Part shown: positions 8,427 to 17,475 of the stretch, piece by piece
Layout of the letters: each line of letters starts with the position of its first letter
Position numbering within the stretch: the stretch's first letter is position 1
NCBI GenBank assembly: GCA_002319815.1
Contig: DCFR01000049.1
Span: forward strand, 33,358 to 82,795
Direction of reading: 5' to 3'
Length of the DNA stretch: 49,438 nt
Origin: Megamonas sp. UBA1799
GTDB taxonomy: Bacteria; Bacillota; Negativicutes; Selenomonadales; Selenomonadaceae
Position numbers and translations under genes: made by a program
The notes under the pieces: generated by a model
What the model was told of the DNA's origin: nothing
The model's input: only the letters and a program-made list of their open reading frames with translations
Database searches by the model: none

Positions 8427-8864
8427 ATGGATTATTTAACTATCGCGCATTGCTTTGAGATGCTGCATCGGCGATCACAGAATTTTTTGGTATATGCGGC
8501 GCGTGATTTTCAGCTTACGTATTCTGAATATGTTTTGGTGCTCAATCTTTACGAGTGCGAGGGCAGAAGTCAGGATGAGATTGCCGCTTGTATGTATGTA
8601 GATAAAGCGGTTGTTACACGACTGATCGCATCCTTGGAAAAGAAAAAGTTTATTTATCGCCGAAGGGATATACAGGATCAACGGATTAAAAGACTTTATT
8701 TGACGGAATTTGGCAGAGAGCAGCAGGATTTTTTGGAGAATCTTCCCATACGCTGGATTGATACGCTTACGCATGATCTGGAGGAGGAAGAACGCATTGC
8801 GATGTTGACTATTTTTCAAAAATTGGCAAATCGAGCGGAAAATGCGAATTTTAATCAAATCTGA
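8427..8864 (+). CDS. MarR-family transcriptional regulator
   Basis: The 145-residue protein has the MarR winged-helix layout. It has an N-terminal dimerisation helix, a helix-turn-helix near residues 45-75 (SQDEIAACMYVDKAVVTRLI), and a basic wing (KKKFIYRRRDIQDQRIKRLY) whose DQR motif is typical. It lies 36 bases upstream of the efflux adaptor in the same direction, so it is very likely the local repressor of the RND pump, relieved by a small aromatic or toxic ligand. The ligand is unknown. Confidence 0.9.
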   Translation: MDYLTIAHCFEMLHRRSQNFLVYAARDFQLTYSEYVLVLNLYECEGRSQDEIAACMYVDKAVVTRLIASLEKKKFIYRRRDIQDQRIKRLYLTEFGREQQDFLENLPIRWIDTLTHDLEEEERIAMLTIFQKLANRAENANFNQI

Positions 8865-8900
8865 AGCTGATTTGCAGAAAAGAACAGGGGGAGCAAATGT

Positions 8901-9995
8901 ATGCGAAAAAACCTATGGGGATTGCTGAGTTTATGTTTGTTGCTAATTTTGGCGGCTGGCTGCGGCAAGCCGGCGGAGTTGGGGGCACAAGTGCCTTTGG
9001 TAAAATCGCAGGCGGTATCGCTGGGTGATGGCTCGTCGGCGGCAACGTATGCCGGCGTGGTGCGCGGTCGTTATGAAACGAATCTGGCGTTTCAAGTCGG
9101 CGGGCAGATTCTGAGCCGCAATGTGCAGCTGGGAGACCGGGTGCAGGCGGGGCAGACACTCATGACAATTGATGCCAAAGATGTTGTGCAGAAAGCCAAT
9201 CAGGGCGATGCCCAGGTGGAGGCGGCCAGGGCACAGCTTTCATTGGCGCAGGCAAATCTGACGCGGTACAGTCAATTGTATCAGCAGGAAGCGGTAGCCG
9301 CAGCCGTGCTGGATCAGTACCAGACAGCGTATGACGCGGCGTTTGCTTCGTATCAGAATGCGCTGGCACAAGCGGCGCAGGGGCATAATGCTTTGTCTTA
9401 TACCAATCTGGCGGCCGGCGTCGATGGAGTGATTTCGGCGGTCAATGCGGAAGCCGGGCAGGTGGTAGCCGCGGGGCAAACGGTGCTGACTCTTGTCCAG
9501 TCAGGGGAGTTGGAGATTGAGATTCACGTGCCGGAAAACCATTTGGCAGATGTAGCCGCAGGGAAGGAAGTCCAGGTATCTTTCTGGGCTTTGGGTAATG
9601 GCACAGTGAAAGGAACTGTGCGCGAAGTAGCGCCGATGGCGGATAGTACGGCGCGCACCTATAAGGTGCGGATTTCCGTGTCCAATCCGCCGGATGGCAT
9701 GGGTTTAGGCATGACGGCGAGCGTGCAGGTCAGCCGGGCCGGAGCTGCGGCTGTGAGCGGACAGCACTTTGTCGTACTGCCGCTGTCGGCGATTTATCAA
9801 ACCGGAGATACGCCGGAAGTATGGCTGGTCGATAGCGATCGTAAAGTTTCGCTGCAAAAGGTAGACGTGGAGGCCTTTGGCGACAATAAGGTTAAAGTGA
9901 CTGGTCTCAAGGAAGGCGATGTGGTCGTTACTGCCGGCGTGCATAAGCTTCATGACGGTGAGGAGGTCCGGTTGGCGGAGGGTGAGCATTCATGA
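8901..9995 (+). CDS. RND efflux periplasmic adaptor (membrane-fusion lipoprotein)
   Basis: This 364-residue HlyD/AcrA-type adaptor has a lipoprotein signal with lipobox LAAGC at residues 18-22. A barrel-sandwich (lipoyl-like) half follows (YETNLAFQVGGQILSRNVQL), then an alpha-hairpin rich in Ala and Gln (residues about 95-155), the second lipoyl half (GVDGVISAVNAEAGQVV), and a beta-barrel with a membrane-proximal domain. It would bridge the inner-membrane pump to an outer-membrane channel. It ends in an ATGA overlap with the pump gene. No TolC-type channel gene is in the window. Confidence 0.92.
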   Translation: MRKNLWGLLSLCLLLILAAGCGKPAELGAQVPLVKSQAVSLGDGSSAATYAGVVRGRYETNLAFQVGGQILSRNVQLGDRVQAGQTLMTIDAKDVVQKANQGDAQVEAARAQLSLAQANLTRYSQLYQQEAVAAAVLDQYQTAYDAAFASYQNALAQAAQGHNALSYTNLAAGVDGVISAVNAEAGQVVAAGQTVLTLVQSGELEIEIHVPENHLADVAAGKEVQVSFWALGNGTVKGTVREVAPMADSTARTYKVRISVSNPPDGMGLGMTASVQVSRAGAAAVSGQHFVVLPLSAIYQTGDTPEVWLVDSDRKVSLQKVDVEAFGDNKVKVTGLKEGDVVVTAGVHKLHDGEEVRLAEGEHS

Positions 9996-12900
9996 GAAAT
10001 CTCACAGAAGTATCATTAAAGAATAGAGATCTGATCTGGTATTTTATTATTGTAGTTTTTTTTGCCGGCATTCTTTGCTATTTTAAGCTCGGGCGGATGG
10101 AAGATCCACAGTTTACTATCCGGCAGATGATTGTTACTGCTTCCTGGCCGGGCGCGACGGCAGAGCAGATGGAGCAGCAGGTTACCGATAAATTGGAAAA
10201 AAAGTTCCAGGATGTGCCAGGGATTGATTATATCAAAAGTTATTCGCGGGCCGGTACTTCGGTGCTTTATGTAACGCTGCGAGAAGATGTGGACAGCAGC
10301 AAGATCCGTCCAACCTGGCGCGACGTCCGCAATTTTGGCAATGATGTGAAAACGGATTTGCCGGAGGGCGTTTATGGACCTTTTTACAATGATCGATTTG
10401 ACGATGTTTTTGGATCCATTTATGCGATTACCGGCGATGGGTATTCGTATGAAGAAATGCGGCAGGCGGCAGAAAAAGCACGTCGTTTGATTTTGGGTGT
10501 GCCCAGTGTGCAAAAGGTAGAATTGCTGGGCGAACAGCCGGAAAAAGTTTATATCGAAGTGGAAAATTCCAAGCTGGCCGAGCTGGGAATCAGCCCGCAG
10601 GTCATTGCCAATGCTGTGAAGACGCAGAACGAGATCACGCCTTCTGGTATGGTGGATACGGAGTCGGATAATGTGTATCTCCGCCTGACCGGCGTATTTG
10701 AGGACTTGGAGGCTATTAAGGCCTTGCCGATCAATGCCGGCGGGCGCGTGTTCCGGCTGGGCGATATTGCTAAAGTGGAACGGCGTTATGCTGAGCCTGC
10801 AGAGCCAAAGATGTATTTTAACGGGCAGCCGGCAATCGGCATTGCCGTTTCCATGGAGCCGGGCGGCAATATTCTGACGCTGGGTAAAAATCTGAATCAG
10901 CTCATTGATAAGATTAAGGATTCAGAGCCTGTCGGATTGGAAATCAGTCGCGTTTCCGATCAGCCGGCTGTTGTCGAGGCGTCCATTGATGATTTTGTGA
11001 GCACGCTGCGGGAAGCGATTATTATTGTCCTGGTGGTCAGCTTTTTAAGTCTGGGCGTCAGGACCGGGCTCGTGGTGGCGGGCTGTATTCCGTTGGTATT
11101 GGCCGGCGTGTTTTGCTGCATGTATCTTTTAGGGATTGATCTGCACAAGGTTTCGCTGGGCGCGCTGATCATTTCGTTGGGACTGTTGGTCGATGATGCA
11201 ATTATTGCCGTGGAAATGATGAGCGTTAAATTGGAGCAGGGGCTGGATCGTTTTGACGCCGCCTGCTATGCTTTTACAGCTACAGCCAAACCGATGCTGA
11301 CCGGAACTATGATCACCTGCGCCGGTTTTATTCCGGTCGCATTTGCCAAGGGAATGGCACCGGAATTTTGTAAAGATTTATTTCCCGTCATCAGCATCGC
11401 TTTGTTGCTGTCCTGGATTGTATCTGTCATGGTAGCGCCGCTTTATGGGTATCATTTGATTAAAGTTGACGTTAAAAAAGATGCGTCCGGGGAAATTAAT
11501 CCGTATCAAAATAAATTTTATCGGGGCTTTCGCAAAGTGCTCAGCTGGTTTTTGACGCATAAGACGCTGGTGCTATCAAGTACGCTGGTTATTTTTTTGG
11601 CGTCGATTTATATGATGAAGTTTATTAAGAAGGAATTTTTCCCACCATCTCTCCGCCCGGAAGTCATTGTGGAGATGCGGCTGCCGGAAGGGGCTTCCAA
11701 GAAGGCCATGGATACTGAAGCTGCTCGGTTTGCTGCTTTCTTAACGGGGGAGGAAAGCAGTATTGATAATTATTCCTATTATGTTGGCGAAGGCGCGCCG
11801 CGTTTTGTGCTGACGATGGACCCGACGCTGCCGGCGGATAATTACGCGCAATTTGTTGTAGTAGCCAAGGATGTTGAAGCGCGCAAAGCGCTGACGAAAA
11901 AGATTGAAACGGCCTTGGCATCGGATTTTCCCGAAATTCGTTCCACAATCAAGTTTATTCAGACCGGGCCTCCGGCTGCGTATCCGGTCATGCTGCGCGT
12001 GTCTGGATATGACAAGGAGAAAGTGCACGAACTGGCTGATGAAGTGGCGGCGCGAATGGCATCTGATTCCAATTATACTGATATAAATTTTGATTGGAAT
12101 GAAAAATCGAAGAGTATGCATCTTACCCTGGATCAGGATAAACTGCGCAGTATGGGCATATCCAGTCAGCAGCTGGCGCAGACTCTGTATACGGAAATCA
12201 GCGGCGCCAGCGTAGCGCAGTATTATAAAGGCGACCGCACGATTGATATTCAGTTCCGGCTCAAGGATGATGATCGGCAGGATCTTTCTAAAATCAAGGA
12301 TATTCCTATTTATTTAGGACCCTCCGGGTATGTGCCCTTGTCGCAGATTGCGAAAATTTCTTTTGAAGCAGAAGCTGGGCTGATCTGGCGGCGAAATTCG
12401 AAGCCAACTATCACGGTTCAGGCAGATATTCAGCAGGGAACGTCCAATGATGCAGCGCAAAAAGTATATGATGCTACGCAGGATCTGCGGGATCATTTAC
12501 CGCTTGGTTATAGTATTGAACCGGACGGGGCTCTTTTTGACAGTCAGCAGGCAATCAAATTCCTGCTGGTTCCAATCCCTGCGATGATCTTTATTATTAT
12601 GACGCTGCTGATGCTTCAGCTGCGCAACGGCAAGCTTATGGTGCTGACGCTGCTGACGGCGCCGCTCGGGTTGGTCGGTGTTTCCTTCGGCATGCTGCTT
12701 TTCAATGCGGCCATGGGATTTGTTGCTCAGCTGGGGATATTGGCGCTTTCAGGGATGATTATTCGCAATTCGGTGATTTTAATTGACCAGATTCAGAAGC
12801 ATTTAGCGGATGGCGAAACGCAATGGGATGCGATTTTAGATTCTGCCGTGCTCCGTTTTCGCCCAATCATGCTTACCGCGGCGGCTGCTATTCTTGGTAT

Positions 12901-13039
12901 GCTGCCGTTGATGAGCAATACGTTCTGGGGGCCGATGGCAACGGCGATCGCCAGCGGACTTTTCGTGGCGACCGTGCTGACGCTGTTGGTGCTGCCCACG
13001 ATGTATGCGGCGCTCTATAAAGTGAATGGTCCGGAATAA
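9992..13039 (+). CDS. RND efflux transporter permease (AcrB/HAE1-like)
   Basis: The full-length 1015-residue protein has two repeated halves of membrane segments and large periplasmic loops. The proton-relay acidic pair is present in the TM4 motif GLLVDDAIIAVEMM. Late-half motifs such as GFVAQLGILALSGMIIRNSVILIDQI and RFRPIMLTAAAAILGMLPLM are intact. The start ATG overlaps the adaptor stop codon. It expels amphipathic drugs or toxic metabolites in typical relatives; the substrate here is unknown. It implies an outer membrane in the host. Confidence 0.94.
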   Translation: MRNLTEVSLKNRDLIWYFIIVVFFAGILCYFKLGRMEDPQFTIRQMIVTASWPGATAEQMEQQVTDKLEKKFQDVPGIDYIKSYSRAGTSVLYVTLREDVDSSKIRPTWRDVRNFGNDVKTDLPEGVYGPFYNDRFDDVFGSIYAITGDGYSYEEMRQAAEKARRLILGVPSVQKVELLGEQPEKVYIEVENSKLAELGISPQVIANAVKTQNEITPSGMVDTESDNVYLRLTGVFEDLEAIKALPINAGGRVFRLGDIAKVERRYAEPAEPKMYFNGQPAIGIAVSMEPGGNILTLGKNLNQLIDKIKDSEPVGLEISRVSDQPAVVEASIDDFVSTLREAIIIVLVVSFLSLGVRTGLVVAGCIPLVLAGVFCCMYLLGIDLHKVSLGALIISLGLLVDDAIIAVEMMSVKLEQGLDRFDAACYAFTATAKPMLTGTMITCAGFIPVAFAKGMAPEFCKDLFPVISIALLLSWIVSVMVAPLYGYHLIKVDVKKDASGEINPYQNKFYRGFRKVLSWFLTHKTLVLSSTLVIFLASIYMMKFIKKEFFPPSLRPEVIVEMRLPEGASKKAMDTEAARFAAFLTGEESSIDNYSYYVGEGAPRFVLTMDPTLPADNYAQFVVVAKDVEARKALTKKIETALASDFPEIRSTIKFIQTGPPAAYPVMLRVSGYDKEKVHELADEVAARMASDSNYTDINFDWNEKSKSMHLTLDQDKLRSMGISSQQLAQTLYTEISGASVAQYYKGDRTIDIQFRLKDDDRQDLSKIKDIPIYLGPSGYVPLSQIAKISFEAEAGLIWRRNSKPTITVQADIQQGTSNDAAQKVYDATQDLRDHLPLGYSIEPDGALFDSQQAIKFLLVPIPAMIFIIMTLLMLQLRNGKLMVLTLLTAPLGLVGVSFGMLLFNAAMGFVAQLGILALSGMIIRNSVILIDQIQKHLADGETQWDAILDSAVLRFRPIMLTAAAAILGMLPLMSNTFWGPMATAIASGLFVATVLTLLVLPTMYAALYKVNGPE

Positions 13040-13059
13040 AAAACTGCATAGATAGACTG

Positions 13060-13103
13060 CTGAAAGAATAGGAAGGCAATCATCCTATTCTTTCAGTTTT
13101 TTT
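13060..13103 (+). terminator. intrinsic terminator of the RND operon
   Basis: A 14-bp perfect stem (13060-13073 with 13083-13096) has a 9-base loop and is followed by seven T. Confidence 0.92.
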
Positions 13104-13191
13104 ATGGACGGATTACTTTTTTTAGCTGTTTTACAACGCTGGGCTTAAAAACTATACTATCCAAATTTACCCGCAAATCAATACTATGTTA

Positions 13192-13220
13192 TTGACAGTT
13201 AATAAAAATCATCGTATAAT
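13192..13220 (+). promoter_or_regulatory. consensus promoter of the DAACS symporter gene
   Basis: An exact TTGACA (13192-13197), 17-base spacer and exact TATAAT (13215-13220) give a perfect sigma-70-type promoter. The leader is about 70 bases and shows no obvious structured element. Confidence 0.85.
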
Positions 13221-13296
13221 AAAATCCATACTAAAGATATATGAATTATATTTACAATGTACGCAGCACTTATAGCAGAAAGAAGGAAATTATATC

Positions 13297-14607
13297 ATGA
13301 CAGAACAAAAGGATACTTCAATCATCACACAGACAGCGCAAGAAGCAATCCGTAATAACCGTCAGCCGGGGCAGGCACGGCAGCTGATTCTCTGGTTTGG
13401 AGCGCTTCTGGTGGGAGCGATTTTGGGTTGGTGGGGTTTTGCGCCGTTAAATCATCTTTTTGATTTTATTGCAGCAATTTTCACTCGCTTATTTCAATTT
13501 ATTGCCGTACCAACGATTGCGCTCGCGGTCATTACAACATTATCGGCTTTGGGGGCGAAGAAGGATACCGGACGTATTTTCGCCCATGCTTTGACTTATA
13601 CCCTGCTGACAACAATTTCGGCGGCCGCTATTGGTCTGGTGCTTTATCTCTGGATTGCGCCGGGCAATCTGCCGGCTGATATAATCGGCGCCGGCACAGC
13701 CGATGTGCCGGTGCAGAAGCTGGGATCCCTTTCCTATTACGATCATTTCTTGTCGGTGATTCCTAATAATCTTTTGCAGCCGTTTTTATCGGGCAATGTA
13801 CTTTCCGTTATGCTGATTGCGGCGGCGGTTGGGCTGGCGCTGGCTTTTATGCCAAAAACAGAAAACCGCGCTGTTTTATTAAAGGGGATTCTGGGGCTGC
13901 AGGAGCTGCTTTTCACTTTAATCCGGGCATTGCTCCGGGCGTTGCCGGTTGGTATTTTGGCTTTTGCTGCGCAGCTTTCGGCGCAGATCGAATCCGGCGT
14001 GATCGTTGGTTCTTTGGGCAAGTATGTCGCGGTCGTTTTGGGCGGCAATGCGATTCAGTTTTTTATTGTGCTGCCAATTTTTTTGTTGCTGCGCGGACTC
14101 AATCCGATTCATGTTTTTCGCCAGATGTTTCCGGCGATTGCGGTCGCACTTTTTACAAAAAGTTCGGCGGGAACGCTGCCGGTTACGCTGGCTTCAGCCG
14201 AAAATAATTTGAAAGTGAATCCCCGGGTTTCCCGTTTTGTTTTGCCAATTTGCACGACGATCAATATGAATGGCTGCGCGGCTTTTATTTTGGTTACGTC
14301 TTTGTTTGTTATGCAAAATGCCGGTTTTGAATTGACGCTGGGGACGATGCTGATCTGGCTTTTTGTGGCTGTTTTGGCTGCGATTGGCAATGCCGGAGTG
14401 CCAATGGGCTGCTATTTTCTGACGCTTTCTCTCATGGCTTCCTTGGGCGCGCCGCTGGGAATCATGGGTGTGATTCTTCCCATCTATACCGTAATTGATA
14501 TGATTGAGACCGCAGAAAATGTCTGGTCAGACGCATCGGTGTGCGCGATGACCGATCATGATCTGAAGGGAAAATTGGACGATGCGGCCAAACCGGCGCT
14601 TTCCTGA
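13297..14607 (+). CDS. dicarboxylate/amino acid:cation symporter (DAACS family)
   Basis: This 436-residue membrane transporter is of the GltP/DctA/SstT type. The hairpin motif SSAGTLPV, the NMNGCAAFI segment (equivalent to the NMDGT motif) and GNAGVPMGCYFLTLS are seen in order. DAACS proteins co-transport glutamate, aspartate, C4-dicarboxylates or serine/threonine with Na+ or H+. The Asn in NMNG and the altered SSAG leave the substrate open. It is a single-gene unit with a consensus promoter, suggesting strong expression. Confidence 0.9.
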   Translation: MTEQKDTSIITQTAQEAIRNNRQPGQARQLILWFGALLVGAILGWWGFAPLNHLFDFIAAIFTRLFQFIAVPTIALAVITTLSALGAKKDTGRIFAHALTYTLLTTISAAAIGLVLYLWIAPGNLPADIIGAGTADVPVQKLGSLSYYDHFLSVIPNNLLQPFLSGNVLSVMLIAAAVGLALAFMPKTENRAVLLKGILGLQELLFTLIRALLRALPVGILAFAAQLSAQIESGVIVGSLGKYVAVVLGGNAIQFFIVLPIFLLLRGLNPIHVFRQMFPAIAVALFTKSSAGTLPVTLASAENNLKVNPRVSRFVLPICTTINMNGCAAFILVTSLFVMQNAGFELTLGTMLIWLFVAVLAAIGNAGVPMGCYFLTLSLMASLGAPLGIMGVILPIYTVIDMIETAENVWSDASVCAMTDHDLKGKLDDAAKPALS

Positions 14608-14659
14608 TCCGTTTGTAAAAAAATTGTCGCTACTTAGTCGCTACTTAATAGTGGGAAAA

Positions 14660-14719
14660 AATAAATGCTGCAGTTAGGACAAGGTACTTTTTGGTACCGT
14701 CTCAACTGCAGCATTTATT
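14660..14719. terminator. bidirectional hairpin terminator between convergent genes
   Basis: A 16-bp perfect stem (14660-14675 with 14704-14719) encloses an inner GGTAC/GTACC pairing. On the minus strand it is followed by a TTTTTT run, so it mainly serves the flavin reductase gene. It also sits 50 bases past the symporter stop codon. Confidence 0.85.
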
Positions 14720-14727
14720 ATAAAGTT

Positions 14728-15234
14728 TTATTTTTCCAGCACTTCCAGAATTTCAGCAACGTACATGGTATGATAATCTTTGGCCGGGTACCATTTACTG
14801 GCACAGGATTCGTCGATGAAGCATTCCGGCTTCAGGTCCTGCGCGTACAATTTACGACAAGTCAGTACCAGATGCGCTTCTTCAAAATAAGGGATGTTGT
14901 CTTCATGGGCCAGCGTCAGTCCCGATTTGGTGATTTTGTCCTCATCACGGCCGGATACAGAGCCCAGATAGCTCAGTTGTTTGCGGTAAGCTTCTCCCAA
15001 AATGCTCAGGGAAAATTTGTCGCCGGCTTCTAAAAATTCCTTGGTGTAGCGCTGTGGGCGAATGAAAATAAAAGCGACCGGTTTTCCCCAGAGGATACCG
15101 ACACCGCCCCAGGAAGCCGTCATGGTATTGGCTTTGCCGCTTCTTTCTGCGGTTACCAGCATCCAATCCTGATTGATCATGACAAAAGGATTTTGTTGAA
15201 TGGCTTCCGGTTTGATTTTTTGGAATTTTGACAT
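14728..15234 (-). CDS. flavin reductase family protein (flavoredoxin-like)
   Basis: The 168-residue single-domain protein has the FMN-binding split-barrel fold. It carries the typical WMLVTA..SGKANTMTASWGGVG region for flavin binding, a FIRPQRYTKEFLE stretch, and a FSLSIL strand. Relatives bind FMN and reduce flavin or pass electrons in anaerobes. AGGAGG lies just upstream of the ATG. It follows the VanW-family gene by 52 bases on the same strand and may be co-transcribed or use its own promoter. Confidence 0.88.
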   Translation of the reverse strand: MSKFQKIKPEAIQQNPFVMINQDWMLVTAERSGKANTMTASWGGVGILWGKPVAFIFIRPQRYTKEFLEAGDKFSLSILGEAYRKQLSYLGSVSGRDEDKITKSGLTLAHEDNIPYFEEAHLVLTCRKLYAQDLKPECFIDESCASKWYPAKDYHTMYVAEILEVLEK

Positions 15235-15286
15235 ACAGATTCCTCCTTTAAGGTTCTCTCTTTATCATAGCATTTTTGTCAAGCTT

Positions 15287-16549
15287 TTAAGCGGGCGGAG
15301 TATCATATGTATCCGTATGCAAGTGTTCGCGTTCTTGTTCCTGTCCATTCTGACTGTATATCCGCCAGGCGGAAACCGTCGGACCGGCGCCTTCTGTTTT
15401 CGTTTCCAGCCGGATTGCCTGGCTTCCCAGATCGGCTTTCGTCCCCAGTACGTAAATAGTCAGGGCGCCATGATTGGCTCGGGTGAGAAGATAGACCATA
15501 TGCGGAAGATCGTTGCGAAAACCAAAGTCGATCTGCCCGTCGGCTACGGTGGCGTCAAGACCGGCAGGAACGTAGGCAGACGGATAAAAATGCGCGGTCC
15601 GCGCTGTGGGCGTAAGGCCAGCCAGAAGAGTCGCATCGTACAGGGTGGAACTCACCTGACAGACGCCGCCGCCGATGTCTTGTTCAATTTTGCCGTCGAT
15701 AATGACTGGAGCGTCCAGGTAGCCGGCGCTGGCAATTCTGCCGCCTACAGCGCTGTTAAAAGAAAATTCTTCTCCAGATTGAATCAGATTCTGGTTCAGC
15801 GCTTCGGCAGCGATATGAATGTTTTGGCCGCGATTGCCGCCTTCATAGAAGTAGGTAGTATAGCTGGCAAGAATACTGTCGATAGAGGCAAGATCTTCAT
15901 CGCCAATGGTCGGGGCTTCCGTTTCTGGATGTAAGCGAATGGGCTGTGAAAAAGAAAATGTCAGCAGACGAGAACGACATTCGCTCAAAAGATCTTCCGG
16001 GTTGATACTTTTTCCGCTTACAGCCGGTATCTTTTGAATTTTTCCGTCGGCGGCAAATGTGCAGGCGGCATCGCTCGCCGGAGTATTGATTTGGTCGGCG
16101 ATGGCTTTCAGCGAAGCTTGTAATGATGGGTCGTCATAATGTGCCATGAGTTTTATCGAACGGCCCTGCAAGGCGCAGCGCAGATCTTCGTAAAGATCGG
16201 GCAGCAGGCGGCCGCTGTGTCCGATGACGTAGGCATTTTCTACCGTTGCCTCAATATCGGCAGTCAGGCCGACCTGCTGCGGAGAAATTTGCCAACGCTG
16301 CTGTTCAAAGGTCAGCCATATTCCCTGATGTCCATTCATTTTTTGCTGGGCAGCAGTTTTAAATAGTTCAGCTGCATCTTCCCGGGACATACCGGTCAAA
16401 GGAGTACCCTCAAATTCCAGTCCGTAAGCCATGCGCCCGCGTTGGGAAAAAGTCAGTACGGTGCTGAGAAAAGAAACCATGAGAACTGTAATAAAAAATA
16501 AACAAAAAAGAATAAAAATAATAAATTGCCTGGATAATTTTGTTTTCAT
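15287..16549 (-). CDS. VanW/YoaR-family exported protein
   Basis: The 420-residue protein has an N-terminal membrane anchor (about residues 6-30), then a putative peptidoglycan-binding-type domain. A VanW domain occupies residues of about 245-370, with the hallmark GEEFSFNSAVGGR followed by a GGGVCQVSSTLYDA block. The longer frame begins at 16585, but the ATG at 16549 has AAGGAG 12 bases upstream while the upstream ATG has no ribosome site. VanW proteins occur in glycopeptide-resistance clusters and as envelope proteins of unknown role; no resistance genes lie nearby. Confidence 0.85.
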   Translation of the reverse strand: MKTKLSRQFIIFILFCLFFITVLMVSFLSTVLTFSQRGRMAYGLEFEGTPLTGMSREDAAELFKTAAQQKMNGHQGIWLTFEQQRWQISPQQVGLTADIEATVENAYVIGHSGRLLPDLYEDLRCALQGRSIKLMAHYDDPSLQASLKAIADQINTPASDAACTFAADGKIQKIPAVSGKSINPEDLLSECRSRLLTFSFSQPIRLHPETEAPTIGDEDLASIDSILASYTTYFYEGGNRGQNIHIAAEALNQNLIQSGEEFSFNSAVGGRIASAGYLDAPVIIDGKIEQDIGGGVCQVSSTLYDATLLAGLTPTARTAHFYPSAYVPAGLDATVADGQIDFGFRNDLPHMVYLLTRANHGALTIYVLGTKADLGSQAIRLETKTEGAGPTVSAWRIYSQNGQEQEREHLHTDTYDTPPA

Positions 16550-16586
16550 GGGATGGTAAGACTCCTTGTAGTGAAGAAAAAACATT

Positions 16587-16658
16587 AAAAAAAGACTGTC
16601 ACACGAACAATCACAACCTCATCGTTATAGATGACAATGATTCGCGCGGCAGTCTTTT
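16587..16658 (-). terminator. terminator of the PRC-barrel/TPR operon
   Basis: AAAAGACTG and a following nine bases pair with the 16587-16606 arm through an 18-bp stem with G-U pairs. On the minus strand it is followed by TTTTTTT. It lies between the PRC-barrel gene and the VanW-family gene. Confidence 0.82.
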
Positions 16659-16663
16659 CTCAA

Positions 16664-17458
16664 TTACTGAACATTCATGGAAAGTTCGATGAATTTATTG
16701 GCCAGTTTTGCTTTTTGGAGAACTTCTTCCGTGATATCGGCGCCGGCTTCAGCAATCACAATGCCATTGTCAGTGGTAATGCGGCGTACTGCCTTTTTGC
16801 CAAGCAAAAAACGACGGTGGCGTTCTTCGGTAGCTTTATCCGCGACTGCTTCTTCTACGGGTTTAGCGGCGGGTTCCGGCTGCGCTGCTTTTTGCGGCTC
16901 GGGTGCAGGTTCCGGTTTCTTTTCCGGTGTTGGCGCCGGCGCTGCTTTCACCGGTTTTGCAGCCAGTTTTACGCTTTCAGTTTTTTTTTCCCCGTCCGGC
17001 GGATCAATTACGGTTACTTGTTTGCCAAAAATAGAAATCTGGCTGGCGTCGATTTCGGATTCTGTGTCATCCGGTGCAACGATGGCGCATTTTTCAATTT
17101 TGCCGCCTTCGCCGATATAGATTTCCGACACTCTGCCTTGAATCGTACCGGACTTAGTAATGGCCTTCGTGCCAATAATTTTCACATTCGCGTCCAGCAT
17201 GGTTTCATAGTCGCTGGCATCTTCCAGCGTCAGAATGTTTTCACTGCTCGTAATCGTGACGGCATCATCGCCAATGGCAATGACCGAAGAGTACGGCAGC
17301 AGTTTTACGCCACGGTACCAGTCTTCATCCTCAATGGTGATAGCGGCAATCGTGCCGTTTTTGGCATCAATGAGCAATGTTTTGCTCATGCCGAGTTCGC
17401 GGCCTTCGGTAATGCTGATAATAGGAAGGTTAAGAATTTCTACGCTTTTTTTCAACAT
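16664..17458 (-). CDS. PRC-barrel domain protein
   Basis: The 264-residue soluble protein has two PRC-barrel-like modules (about residues 1-80 and 85-150). Strands such as GMSKTLLIDAKNGTIAAITI and GRVSEIYIGEGGKIEKCAIV are seen. A Pro/Ala/Lys-rich low-complexity linker (about 155-210) follows, then a conserved-looking C-terminal segment starting RRFLLGKKAVRRI. PRC barrels bind RNA or protein partners, as in RimM and photosystem H subunits, so the exact role is unknown. It starts 17 bases after the TPR gene with a strong AGGAGG, so the two form an operon. Confidence 0.85.
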   Translation of the reverse strand: MLKKSVEILNLPIISITEGRELGMSKTLLIDAKNGTIAAITIEDEDWYRGVKLLPYSSVIAIGDDAVTITSSENILTLEDASDYETMLDANVKIIGTKAITKSGTIQGRVSEIYIGEGGKIEKCAIVAPDDTESEIDASQISIFGKQVTVIDPPDGEKKTESVKLAAKPVKAAPAPTPEKKPEPAPEPQKAAQPEPAAKPVEEAVADKATEERHRRFLLGKKAVRRITTDNGIVIAEAGADITEEVLQKAKLANKFIELSMNVQ

Positions 17459-17475
17459 GGATATGCCTCCTGTGT

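Noticed and set aside
14626..14647. Tandem duplication of an 11-base GTCGCTACTTA
   Set aside because: Only two copies, no flanking mobile element and no link to a gene; probably replication slippage.
15287..16549. VanW-family gene as evidence of vancomycin resistance
   Set aside because: No vanA/B-type ligase, vanH, vanX or vanRS genes are nearby, and VanW/YoaR proteins are common envelope proteins of unknown role.
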